Part shown: positions 1 to 10,001 of the stretch, piece after piece
Layout of the letters: each line of letters opens with the position of its first letter
How positions within the stretch are numbered: position 1 is the first letter of the stretch
Origin: Ichthyophis bannanicus
Taxonomy: Eukaryota; Chordata; Amphibia; Gymnophiona; Ichthyophiidae
Reading direction: 5' to 3'
NCBI GenBank assembly: GCA_033557465.1
Contig: CM066035.1
Span: 900,271,309-900,335,308 of the forward strand
DNA length: 64,000 bases
The notes under the pieces: model-generated
The model's input: the letters and a program-made list of their open reading frames with translations, nothing else
What the model was told of the DNA's origin: nothing
Database searches by the model: none
Program-made: the position numbers and the translations under genes

Positions 1-19
1 AGCAGTGGGACATATAACC

Positions 20-35
20 GGGGGGGGGGGGGGGG
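20..35. repeat. Poly-G run
   Basis: Sixteen consecutive G on the plus strand close to the window edge. It is low complexity and its true length is uncertain because homopolymers are error-prone. I see no function. Confidence 0.9.
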
Positions 36-145
36 CCAACACCGGGGGCTCAACATTGATGATTTTTGGGGTGAACATAGAGACTGACAAGATAGCATAG
101 TTACTGGTTTGGAGATCTTGGAGAGAAATAGGGGGGGGTTCTTAT

Positions 146-646
146 TCAGAGATGTTCTTGGAATAGGATGGTTTTTAGCTGCTTTTTGAATGATGGGAGA
201 TCACCGTTGTTCCTGATGTGGTTTGGTAGAGAGTTCCAGAGGGATGGGGCATACAGTTCAAAGGCTCTGTTGCAGGTCCGTTGAGTTGCTTTGGTTCTTT
301 TGTGGGGGATGGCAACGGAGCTGTTGGAGGATTGTCTGGTTGTTCTGCTGTGGGTTGGGCGAGGCAGTAGGGTGCGGAGTGGGGTGCCCTGTGTTTGGTG
401 GATGGTTTTGTGGGTGAGTAGAAGAGTTTTGTACTTGATTCTTGCTTCGATGGGGAGAATATGAAGGTCCCTCAGTATTGGGGTGATGTGGTCTCGTTTC
501 CTTGCATTGTGAATTATTCTCGCCGTGGTGTTTAGGGCAGTTCGGAGGGGATTGGTCTGTGTGGCAGGTAGGCCATGGTAGATTATGTTGCAGTAGTCCA
601 GATGAGGGAGTGTTAGAGCTTGCATTACTGTCCTGAAGTCCACCAT
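146..646 (-). pseudogene. L2-type reverse transcriptase, C-terminal tail
   Basis: An open frame of 166 codons matching the segment after the RT catalytic core in L2-type LINEs. It has a block LTLPHLDYCN, a block HITPILRDLHILPIEARIKY (the family usually has HWLP here), and the closing block LYAPSLWNSLPNHIR followed by FKKQLKTILF. The family's polymerase motifs (LDxxxAFD, PQGS, YADD) and endonuclease are absent, so this is a 5'-truncated remnant that cannot move by itself. The ATG at 646 lies inside the truncated domain and is unlikely to be a true start. Confidence 0.8.
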
Positions 647-660
647 TTACCCAAGACTAC

Positions 661-1770
661 ACAAAATGGGACAAAACCCAACAGAAAACCTGCATCTCTA
701 GTTCTGCAGACAGATACTCTGCATACAGAGCAATACCCTCGATAACAGATGCTTTCCCGTACTACTTACAATATGAAAAAAAATATACAAATTTTGGTGT
801 CATCTCAATAACAGCAATCAAAACTCCCTCCGCTATCAGGCAGTCTGTGAAGTAAAAAAAATTCTGGAGAAAAAAAAAACTACACTTAATACATATATAG
901 AAAACCTTACCTGCCAAAACAATATTAACACTTAGAACCAAACAGCTACAACCCTGCTTATAAAAATAGGCAACCCAAACACTGCAACATGTTCTAGAAC
1001 ACCAATACACTTCCTAATGGGAGGCACAGATCTAAAAACAGAACTGGGCTGCTACAGATCCCTGCACAGAAATGATGCACTAGCAGAATATCTGATCTCT
1101 GTCACACATGCAAAACAGACAGACCCCTCACCAAACACAGAGTAAGTGACCACAGACTCGAAATAGACCAAAACTGAACTGGAAACCACAAAGCCAGACT
1201 CCTCATGCAATGCAATACTGGAGAAATAAAAAGAGAAAAGCATTTGCATTATGCAAAATACAAAGATATGAGATGCACGTTTTCCAAAGCTGACAGAGAA
1301 AATCGAAGACTTCCCACAAAAGAATGAGCAGGAAAAACTATCTCTGGAGGAAAGAGGAGAACTACAGCAAAATATGTTCTATCCTGCACCAGGCAAGAAA
1401 TGTAACCTGACCATGGACAATACAGACCAGAATCAGAATCTGGGAATCATTCTTGCTATTGCCCTCTCTGTACACTGCAATTTTGTTTTACTGTTGTCAT
1501 TACTACTTCTTCATAAATTATCTCTTTTTGTCTTTTTCTACCTTAATTATTAAATGTATTACTTTGGCAGCACAAGTAAAATTGTCACTCCAATGAAGTT
1601 ATTTGAATCTAGAAATACACACACAAAACAAAAATCTAGGAAACTGATATAGATAGACACACACAAAATACAGACACAAGACATACGCACACAGGCAAAG
1701 CAATTACAAACAGATGGGTAGATGCACACACATAGAATACTATGAGCCATGCTGTGAATGCCTTCCCCCA
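661..1770. other. No recognised gene
   Basis: AT-rich sequence with only short chance frames. I see no RT, transposase or exon-like signature. About 1620-1740 is rich in ACACA-type simple sequence. It could be old degraded repeat or unique intergenic DNA. Confidence 0.5.
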
Positions 1771-1965
1771 CTTGTATTTATTTATTTAGACATTTTTGTA
1801 TCCCGCTTTATCCTTCAATCAAAGCGGTAAATACAGTACAAGGGTTATACAAAGGTAAGGGAAACATATACCACTTTATAGTTACATCAAAGTGATGATA
1901 TCAGGGAATACATAACTCAGGGAAACACAATACATATATTACAATACGTATATTTAAGTCCCTGA
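1771..1965 (-). mobile_element. L2/SINE 3' tail, antisense
   Basis: It begins on the plus strand with a TTTATTTATTTA tract followed by TGTATCCCGCTTTATCC and AAAGCGGT. This is the antisense form of the 3' end shared by L2 LINEs and their SINE partners in this window (compare 2157-2446 and 41959-42183). The remaining 130 bp have no recognised body, so the insertion is short and truncated. Confidence 0.6.
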
Positions 1966-2156
1966 CTGTATACGTTTTGTGCTTTCCTTCACAAATTACA
2001 AGTGAATTTTTCTGAACCTTTATGCACATTCATTACACTCAATGAACATTATGTGTATCTCTCAGCAATTTCTACTTAAACTGATGTAATAATTGCTCTG
2101 ATGACTATTTTTATCACGCAAGCACATTTCTTCTTGCGTTGTGGGCAGAGAAATAT

Positions 2157-2446
2157 ACATTTATTTATTTAATTTATTTAGCTGTATTTATATCCCGCTT
2201 TTCACCGGGTCAAAGCGGTCAATTGGGGGATACATTTAACACGAGGGGATATGAGACACATACGCTAATACTTACAGGGGAACATGGGCAAAGGAGGGTT
2301 AAGTGGCTTGCCCAAGACCACAAGGAGTGCCTATAGGACTAGAAATCCCAGTCCCTCCGGCCTGAGATTGCTGTCTCCAGGTGGGACTTGAACCCCCGGC
2401 CCTCCGGCCTGAGGTACCTTGTCCTAACCACTAGACCACTCCTCCC
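2157..2446 (-). mobile_element. tRNA-derived CORE-SINE, near full length
   Basis: Read on the minus strand it has the order of a CORE-SINE. A tRNA-like head carries RNA polymerase III boxes. A central block resembles the MIR core (GTCTTGGGCAAGCCACTTAA). The L2-type 3' end (GACCGCTTTGACCCGG, AAAAGCGGGATATAAATA) is followed by an AAATAAATAAA tail. The head starts directly at the plus-strand CCTCCC ending at 2446. SINEs of this type use an L2 RT through the shared 3' end, and L2 copies are present nearby. A related 5'-truncated copy lies at 38170-38436. Confidence 0.88.
2383..2438 (-). promoter_or_regulatory. Pol III A and B boxes of the SINE
   Basis: On the minus strand, TGGTCTAGTGGTTAGG at 2438-2423 fits the A box and GGTTCAAGTCCC at 2394-2383 fits the B box. 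The spacing suits a tRNA-derived internal promoter. No intact cloverleaf is preserved, so this is a SINE promoter and not a tRNA gene. Confidence 0.8.
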
Positions 2447-3569
2447 ATCAAAATGAATCAAATACATCAAAATGAATAATAATTCAAAGTCACAATACAA
2501 CATACAAGAGTTTCAGCTGCAGACTGTCATGCAACCTGAGTTGATCTGTGTTGATCTGTAAAGGGGAAGGCTGGGAACAGCTGTTTTCGTTTAGGGCAGA
2601 CTGTTGCTTTCGTTGTTCCCATGGGGACAGGAGATTCCTCAGGAAAAGATTCACCCTCTTATTAATGTAAATAGGCAGAATATCATCAACCAAGGCTGAT
2701 TCACAAGAAGAAAGCAAGAGAATAGTGGGGGAGTTACGCACCTAAGAGCAACATTAATCTTCCAGAAGATGATGCAGGGGAAAGCAGCCGAAACAGGCAC
2801 ATAAACAAAAGAAGAACTAGAAGATCTATGCAATAAAATGATAGCACATGCATTATTTGATTCCTTTTGTTCACCAGATAAAACCCTAAGGGCCCAAGTC
2901 ACCCAAATTTGGCAACAGAGAATTTTCAATCAGAAAGAAATTTTGTATTTAAAAAAAAAAAACCACAAATGGCTCAGGGCTTCATGCATTTAAAGAAAAA
3001 CTCTATTTAACAACCAATATAGTGGACTAACACAGCTTCCACATTTCTTTATCCAAGAACAAGCAAATCCTCTTCTACAGATTTTATTTTAAGATCCACC
3101 CATTCAGACTTGTGTAATATTGTATCAAGTTTTGTTATCATATGTGTCCCATATACTATTACTTCTAATCATTTGTATAGTGCTATCCAAAAAGGAACAA
3201 CGAGAGTGCTCTGCTGATATCCTCAACATATGGAATTGAGTGACGAATGCAGACTAAATATGCTATTTCTGTATTTCTGTTTAAATTATCACCAAGAAGC
3301 CAAAAATAATTGACCCCAATTCAGACATCATGCTGTCCATAAACCATATAGAGTATGTAGAAAAAATCCTGAAACATCAATAGGCACTAAGGTAAAAAAA
3401 AAAAAAAAAAAAGAGAAGAAATGGAAATGTTTCATTCTGTGGAAAAAAAACATTGTTGTGTCAATATTTAAACCCTGCAACCAACACGTTTGCTTCAAAC
3501 ACCTGCTGCGAAATTTAAACAGTCCTATAGATATAGTAGCAATAAATATACATAGACAGTCCTGACCAC
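2447..3569. other. No recognised gene
   Basis: No coherent coding frame and no recognised repeat. It contains an A-run at 3392-3410 and a short imperfect repeat of ATCAAAATGAAT just right of the SINE (2447-2480). Frames here are short and low complexity. Confidence 0.5.
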
Positions 3570-4400
3570 TGCTGATATACGCATAGAGGCCGATTCTGAA
3601 TTGGCCATCCAGCAGAATCAGGACATACAGAGGTAGACCCGATTCTGATCCTGCAGGCACATCTAGCCCCTGCAGGATCAAAATCAGGTCTTCCAGCCTG
3701 GATGTGCAGGCTGTGCCCCGATTCTGATAGGCCGCATGTCCTGCCGATCTCTGTCTAGCACAGCCAGGCTCCTGAATGGAGCTACAGTGCCCTGGCATCC
3801 CATCACCATGGAGCCGCAATCCCCAGCTGCCAGCAAAACCCTTCTTTCCCGGCAGCCCGACCCCTGATCTGACTTCCCATGGCCAGGGTTGGCTGCAAGG
3901 ATCCCCCGTCTTTGTCTAGCCCTGCGATCCCTTGACATACAGGGGGACTTATTCCACCTCCGTGTCAGACCCCAGACATATAGGGCCGACCTCAAAATCG
4001 GGCCTGTATGTCCAGGGTCACTCTCCGCCCACCATCCACCCTCGCTTCACCTCTGTCCCACCCCCTCCCTCCCACGAACAGAGCTCCCCGTACAAATCAC
4101 CTGTTCATACAGGGAGCTCTGTCCCCGGCAGGCTGCCCAGCTGTTTAGTGGGTTTGGATCTCCAGATCAGATGTCCAGACCCACTAAACAGAGTTCAGAA
4201 TGACCTCCACAATGGTGATCTTCAGTCACCATCATAGAGCTGAGAAGTTTAAGTTAGGACAGCAAATAAGCTGGGGTGGTCATAGTGCCACTGAAAATTC
4301 AATATCTAGATAATGCCGCTGAAAATTCATGGATAACAGGTTTATATGTTTAGCAATTGCCACTAAACATATAAACCCCTTTGAAAATCCAGTCATGTCA
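3570..4400. repeat. Unclassified GC-rich segment with three hairpins
   Basis: A compositionally distinct block flanked by AT-rich DNA. Three near-perfect inverted repeats lie close together. Arms 4079-4088/4112-4121 are CAGAGCTCCC and GGGAGCTCTG. Arms 4141-4153/4179-4191 are CTGTTTAGTGGGT and its complement. Arms 4339-4353/4363-4377 are GGTTTATATGTTTAG and its complement. The block also repeats motifs such as GACATACAGGG. No coding capacity is credible. It may be a non-autonomous foldback element, but I cannot name a family. Confidence 0.5.
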
Positions 4401-5099
4401 TAATTAGCGTCACATTAAGAAATCTTACATGTATACCAAAATCCAAAAAATAAAAATTAAACTTATCTTTGCACATTTCACTTTAGCAGTACTTCATCTC
4501 AAGGAGGAACAACAGATTCATACACTACATGTCTGCTTTTTACTACTCTGAAATTTCAATTTTCTCTTCACAAGATAGGAAGCTTTGTCAGTTGATTACT
4601 GTACTATATAGAGCAACTCTGAACAGGAAGGGAAGAACAATTAGAAAAGTGATGGTCATCTACTGCATACAACAGAGCCATACTCGGCCCACAATCCTCG
4701 CAACAACTTCTTCTATACTATACTAGATGACGTGCAAAGCACTGTACAAGTATACATACCAGACTAAGTTCCATAAAGCCCAAACTATTTAGTCGAGGCA
4801 TAGAGAAGGCAAAGTTTTGTTAATGTTTATTGAATTTTTGATATATCACCTTCCACAGGGTATGCATCAAAGGTTTACAAATCATAGTTAAAAGCAATGG
4901 GGGAAGGGGCTATTCAGCAGTGGGAGCCAACACTTGTAAAGTGCACAGCTGTCACCGCTGAATACTATCTCCGGTTATTCAATGTTGTGGCAATATCTGG
5001 CCATCGGCATTGAATATCTGTGTTGCTACACAGCCCGGAAGCTAAGCTGGCAGCAGCAATATTGAGCCACTGTCTGGTTAGCAATCCATGGGTAAAGTG
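4401..5099. other. Noncoding, probable old repeat
   Basis: No coding signal. Near 4826 a stretch TTTATTGAATTTTTGATATA resembles a decayed antisense L2/SINE tail. Between about 4908 and 5020 a motif like TATTCAGCAGTG recurs inverted (CACCGCTGAATA), suggesting another degraded foldback repeat. Confidence 0.4.
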
Positions 5100-5300
5100 T
5101 AGTAGTTACCTGTACCGATGGAGCCCGGCACAGGAACACTCCCTAGCATCCAATAGGAATGCATTTGGGAGCGTTCCTCCACACATGTGTGGCTGCCTTC
5201 CCGCCTTTGCTCCTGGTCTCCTCAGTCAGGTGAATAGTGGAGAAATAAAAATCTTTGTATACCAGGAATGAAACAAAAAGGGGACAACTTGATGGGGAGG
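5100..5300 (-). repeat. Left inverted terminal repeat of DIRS A
   Basis: It contains GGAGCCCGGCACAGGAACAC and the TTTGGGAGCGTTCCTCC block. Both recur inverted at 24700-24810 at the other end of the element. The outer part looks shortened. TTACCTGTA is joined directly to CCGATGG, skipping roughly 60 bp that copies C, D and G keep at this place. Confidence 0.75.
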
Positions 5301-5309
5301 TGGGCGGGT

Positions 5310-5402
5310 TGTGAAGACTGATTCCTGCTGTTCACGGAGATCACCCGTTACTGGTGAGTAACTACGCTATCTCCAGGAACAAGCAGGAAGTCAGTCTTCA
5401 CA
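5310..5402 (-). repeat. Internal complementary region of DIRS A
   Basis: GTGAAGACTGATTCCTGCTG through TGGTGAGTAACTACG is the complement of a DIRS left terminus. It is followed at once by TATCTCCAGGAACAAGCAGG, the complement of the right terminus. Adjacent complements of both ends define the internal complementary region that DIRS elements are thought to use to form a circular intermediate. Confidence 0.8.
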
Positions 5403-5539
5403 TATGGAACTCCCTAGCCTAAGATAACCAAGCGAGAGAAGAATCTTGGTGCAGCTAGAGGTTACAGCAGGGAACCGACAGACTCAGCTTGTTCAGAGTA
5501 CTCCTCACAAGGTAATCAGATTGCCGGTGGGCAAGTTGT

Positions 5540-6152
5540 CTAAATTTGAAAAATATTATGCACAACAGCTTGTCTGAATTGAGCATCAGCTCTGGAGTCT
5601 TTGTCCAGGCAATAGTGCGCTGCAAAGGTATGCAGGGAAGACCACGTCACCACTTGGCAGATCTCTGAGATAGGGACAGACTGGAGATTAGCTACAGTAA
5701 TAGCCATGGCTCTGACATTTTGAGCTGTCACACGGTATGGAAGAAACAGACCAGCCTGCGAATAAGCAAAGGATATGCAATCTGCTAGCCAGTTCAAAAG
5801 TGTTCTTTTGGATACTGGTATCCCTAGATAACTTTGGTCAAAAGAGACAAACTGAAAGGATTGGCAATAGTCCTTAGAACAATCTAGATAAAATGCCAAC
5901 GCCCTCTTTCAATCTAGAGTATGAAGTCTGGCCTTAGCCAGGGAAAACTGAAGCCTTGGAAAGAATGCTGGTAGCAAGACAGATTGGTTCAGGTGGAAGG
6001 AGGCGACGACCTTCGGCAAGAACTTAGGATGTGTGCAAAGGACCACCTTGTCATGGTGAAAAGTGTTATAGGAAGCAAAGCTCACCAAAGCTTGCAGTAC
6101 ACTGACTCTTCAAGCTGAAGTGACTGTTATGAGAAAAAGAAGCTTCCATGTT
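5540..6152 (-). pseudogene. DIRS A tyrosine recombinase, C-terminal half
   Basis: The open frame 5540-5899 encodes the catalytic C-terminal part of a DIRS tyrosine recombinase. It has LGIPVSKRTLLNWLADCISF, then VTAQNVRAMA, then AAHYCLDKDSRAD. In intact relatives the HxxR box reads HNVR. Here the histidine is replaced (QNVR), while the nucleophile-type Tyr in HYCLD is kept. Upstream coding sequence continues to 6152 and stops exactly where the hAT element enters. It resumes at 12875 with the N-terminal half. Together with the stops this makes it non-functional. Confidence 0.82.
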
Positions 6153-6492
6153 CAGGGCCGGCCCGTCCATTATGCAAGAATGTTGTTTGCACAGGGCCCC
6201 GTGTTTCAGGGGGCCCCGCGCAAACAACATTCTGCATCTGCCGGTAAATTTAAAAAAAAAAAAATCCAACTTGCTGCTGCTGCTGCTGCCGCCATGGCAG
6301 CGGCAGAATCGAGCGTCCCACGGGGCCCCCCCTGCCCGGCAGAGTCCTCCATGTGGCCTCAGCTCCCTAGGTGCCGGCTTTCAGAGCCGCGAAGGGAGAG
6401 AGCTTCTCCCTCGCGGCTCTGTTAAGCCTCTGGCGCTGATGGGAAACAGGATTTCCTGTTTCCCATCAGCACCGTGGACTTAAACAGAGCCG

Positions 6493-7608
6493 CAAGAAAG
6501 AACATAAGAACATAAGAACATAAGATATGCCATACTGGGTCAGACCAAGGTCCATCAAGCCCAGTATTCTGTTTCCAACAGTGGCCAATCTAGGTCATAC
6601 GTACCTAGCAGTTTCCCCAAGGGACACAGGTTCCACAATGCTTGTATTGGTTCAAGCATTGATATCCTGGGTCCCTTCTTAATAATGGTTTATGGACCTT
6701 TCCTCCAGGAACTTGTCCAAACCTTTTTTAAACCCAGCTACACTAACAGCCTTTACTACATCCTCCGGTAACAAATTCCAGAGTTTGATTACACGTTGAG
6801 TGAAAAAATATTTTCTTTTATTAGTCTTAAATAGTTTACCCTGTAGCTTCATTGCATGTCCCCTAGTCTTTCTATATTCTGATAAGGTAAACAATCGATC
6901 TACGTTTACCCGTTCCACTCCGTTCATTAATTTATAGACTTCTATCATATCTCCCCTCAGCCGTCTCTTTTCCAGGTTAAAGAGCCCCAACCTTTTTAGC
7001 CTTTCTTCATAGGAGTAGCCTTCCATCCCCTTTACCATTTTGGTGGCTCTTCTCTGAACCTTTTCTAAAATTGCTATATCCTTTTTAAGATATGGCGACC
7101 AGAATTGCACACAATATTCAAGGTGCGGTCTCACCATGGAACGATATAGAGGCATTATAATATCTTTTGTTTTATTTTCCATTCCTTTCCTTATCATACC
7201 TAGCATTCTATTTGCTCTCTTGGCCGCCGCTGCACACTGGGCCGAGGGTTTTAACATGGTATCCACAAGGACGCCTAAATCTTTTTCTTGGGTGGTGGTT
7301 CCTAATGTGGAACCTTGCATCGTGTAACCATAGTTTGGGTTGTTCTTCCCTAGGTGCATAACCTTGCACTTCTCCACATTAAATTTCATCTGCCATTTTG
7401 ATGCCCAGTCTTCCAATTTATCAAGATCCTCTTGCAATTTTCCACAATCCTCCTGGGTTTTAACAACTTTAAATAGTTTTGTGTCATCAGCAAATTTGAT
7501 AACCTCACTCGTTATTCCACTTTCCAGGTCATTTATGAATATGTCAAAAAGCAGCGGACCCAGCACAGATCCCTGGGGTACACCACTATTCACCTTTCTC
7601 CATTGAAA
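6493..7608 (-). mobile_element. CR1 LINE, 5'-truncated
   Basis: The antisense CR1 3' end starts with repeated AAGAACATAAG units (complement of the CR1 terminal octamer repeat). It then runs through GATATGCCATACTGGGTCAG and the C-terminal half of the RT up to about 7608, where hAT sequence resumes. Confidence 0.88.
6679..7607 (-). pseudogene. CR1 reverse transcriptase, C-terminal half
   Basis: An uninterrupted stretch of CR1 ORF2 from [20 protein letters not shown] through the catalytic KFADDTKLF, the block [20 protein letters not shown], and [20 protein letters not shown]. It ends with [20 protein letters not shown] and a stop at 6679. The palm motif FADD is intact, but the endonuclease and the fingers/motif A region are lost by 5' truncation. 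The first codons of the open frame (up to 7686) are read from hAT DNA and do not belong. The amino-acid sequence is nearly the same as the CR1 at 20.5-21.4 kb. Confidence 0.88.
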
Positions 7609-7741
7609 AGCCCACGCTGAGGGAGCTGAGTCTGCATGAAGGAATCTGCCGGGAAGGGGGGCTCGCGGGATGCTCGATTCTGCCACTGCTACGGTGGCAG
7701 CGGCAGCAGCAGCAAGTTTGTTTATTTTTTAATCTACCTAG

Positions 7742-8270
7742 GCTATTGGGGGGGTAGGACTGTTAATGGGCTATGGGGGGGCTAGGACTGGAAATGGGCT
7801 GATGGGGGGGCTAGGACTGGTAATCGGCTATGGGGGGGCTAGGACTGGAAATGGGGGGGCTGTAATGGGCTATGGTGGGGCTAGGACTGGTAATGGGCTG
7901 GGGGGGATAGGACTGGTAATGGGCTATGGTGGGGGGTAGGACTGGTAATGGGGCTAGGACTGGTAATGGGCTGATGGGGGGGCTAGGACTGGTAATGGGC
8001 TATGGGAGGCTAGGACTGGAAGTGGGCTGATGGGGGGTTTAGGACTGGTAATGGGCTATGGGGGTGGGGCTAGGACTGGTAATGGGCTGGGGGGTTGCTA
8101 GGAGTGGAAATGGGCTGAGTGGAAGGGGGGCTTGAACTGCAAATAGCTGATGGGGAGGGGGGCTTGGAATGGAAATGGGCTGATGCAGGGACTAGAAGGG
8201 GGCTGATGCTGGATGGGGCTGGAACTAGAAGGGAGCTGATTTTGGGGGAGGATTAGAATGGGATGGAGCT
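7742..8270 (+). repeat. Minisatellite inside the hAT element
   Basis: About 15-18 degenerate tandem copies of a 25-35 bp unit close to GGGCTATGGGGGGGCTAGGA followed by CTGGTAAT. The unit alternates between TATGGGG and TGATGGGG forms and decays towards 8270. It is strongly G-rich on the plus strand and has no coding meaning. Confidence 0.9.
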
Positions 8271-9013
8271 GGGAGACTGAAATGGAGAGGAGAAAAATAT
8301 TTTGTGTGGGAGGGAAGACAAATCTACAATTGGCCGGGTATTGGGAGAGTAAGTGTGGATTGAGGATGGAGGGGTAAAATTTAAGTGGATGAAATAGGAA
8401 TGAGGAAAGAGCAAAAGGAGAAAGATTAGTATGTTAAAGCAGATGTAGAGAGAGAATGGAAAAAAAAAACCTAGAAGAGAGAAGAAAGGACAAATGGACA
8501 GCAGACGATGGAGAGTTAGCAGAAGACACGAAGAAACCAGAAGAAAGTGGCTGGAGCAATTGCAACTGAAAAAAAAATGCACAAAAGGTAGAAAAATATC
8601 TCTTTATTTTGAATTTATTAACTGGAATATGTCAGCTCTGGGAAATGTGCATCATTAATGTCTGCGCTTTGTTTAGTACAAGAGGAAATTCATTTATAGT
8701 TTTATTTCCACAGCGTTGTTGTACATTCCAAGTTTGGCTTTTGGGGTTCCCAGTTTAATTATTGTCTTCCTGTTTCTAAATTGTGATTCCTTGTTTGGTG
8801 ATGGTCTATGTTCGGCATGCGTAACTGAGCTGAGGTATTCTGTTTATGTAATTCCTATTTAACATTGCCACTTGCTCTCTTTCCCCAATAGGTCATGTAC
8901 TGTTATTCTCTGAAATGTATAGGTTTAATATTTGCAGTGTTGCCTTTTGATAGGTAATGGTGCTTTGTGAGCCCTGGTAGTGCTGTTACGATACGGCAGG
9001 TTTGCTACGGGTT
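8271..9013. other. hAT interior, noncoding
   Basis: Purine-rich sequence (8271-8590) followed by T-rich sequence. No transposase signature (no BED finger, no RNase H-like motifs). The purine-rich part gives an antisense frame of low-complexity S/F/L residues that I do not regard as a gene. Confidence 0.55.
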
Positions 9014-9135
9014 CTGAAAGGATTGGCAATAGTCCTTAGAACAATCTAGATAAAATGCCAACGCCCTCTTTCAATCTAGAGTATGAAGTCTGGCCTTAGC
9101 CAGGGAAAACTGAAGCCTTGGAAAGAATGCTGGTA
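9014..9135 (+). repeat. Exact 122-bp copy of DIRS A sequence
   Basis: Bases 9014-9135 are identical, base for base, to 5852-5973 (recombinase region of DIRS A) in the same orientation. The left neighbour is hAT interior, and the right neighbour at 9136 is the 5' end of a truncated L2. Both joints are abrupt. Confidence 0.92.
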
Positions 9136-9721
9136 ACCTCCATATAAACCATGCTAAAACCGAAGTCTTAATCGTAACGAAAAACCAATCATTTATTCCT
9201 CCAACACACATAACACTACAAAACCAAGAAATTAAAATAAAAAATGAAATAAGATATCTAGGTGTCATTTTAGATACACACCTTACTATGGAAACGCACA
9301 TTAGAAATACCTTACAGAAAATCTATTTCAAACTTAAAATCCTCAAACAACTACGCCCCCTTGTATTTATGCAAGATTTTATCAATATAACACAGGCTAC
9401 CATAACTCCCCACTTCGATTTCGCCAACTTAATACTTATAGGCATTTCAAAACAAAACATCAAAAGAATCCAACTTGCGCAAAATGCAACAGCTAGAATT
9501 ATATTAAAGATAAATTCACTCCAACACATTACACCAATATTAGCATCCCTGCACTGGTTACCAATACAAAGCAGGATAACTTACAAAACAATAATAACTA
9601 CATTCAAAGCCCTAAATGACATGGCCCCGAAGACACTATGTAATTTAATAACCAAAGAACCACCTAAGCCCACTCATAGAAAGGGACAATCAAATAAACT
9701 AAAGATTCCAAAAGAATATAT
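9136..9721 (+). pseudogene. L2 RT C-terminal part (first piece)
   Basis: Reading starts with NHAKTEVLIVT and continues through RYLGVILDTHLTME, ITQATITPHFDFANLIL, and HITPILASLHWLPIQSRITY. It breaks off in the linker before the final NRAF..WNSLP block. That block is found at 12098-12280 beyond the inserted antisense L2. No catalytic motif is present because of 5' truncation. Confidence 0.82.
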
Positions 9722-10001
9722 TTTATTTATTTCAATTTATTTATTTCAATTTTTATATACCGCGCTATTTACAATCAGCGCGGTTTACAGAGAACCAAAG
9801 ACCAGAACAACAGGCTGCTCGGTATTACATAACCGGAAAATAAACTTGGATAAGATAAACATGGATAATATGGGGTAAAACTATATACATAGAATATTGA
9901 TCTGTTAATCCGATCACATGAGAGAGGTATTTACGTAAAATTATCAAAAATGTTTGGAAAAGGAGGGAATGTGGTTACGTTTGTAGTGAATATTATGCAC
10001 T

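Larger units (their letters stand above)
1..660 (-). mobile_element. L2-like LINE, 3' part
   Basis: Antisense 3' portion of a non-LTR retrotransposon of the L2 group. It holds the C-terminal RT tail (see 146-646) and then noncoding 3' sequence down to the window edge. The 5' part is missing at about 650, as is usual for 5'-truncated LINE insertions. Its sequence differs clearly from the L2 copies at 9-12 kb and 15.9-19 kb, so it belongs to another L2 subfamily. Confidence 0.75.

Noticed and set aside
2383..2438. Possible tRNA gene with A and B boxes
   Set aside because: No cloverleaf can be drawn, and core and L2-like tail follow directly. It is a SINE head.
3328..3995. Overlapping antisense frames of 163 and 103 codons
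   Set aside because: Low-complexity poly-F from an A-run and no family signature. They lie across the border of the GC-rich hairpin block.
7742..8270. CRISPR or coding tandem repeat
   Set aside because: Units run directly into each other without spacers and vary in length by single bases, so no frame is kept. A minisatellite is the simple reading.
8253..8582. 109-codon frame of S/F/L/P residues
   Set aside because: Produced by a purine-rich tract in the hAT interior.
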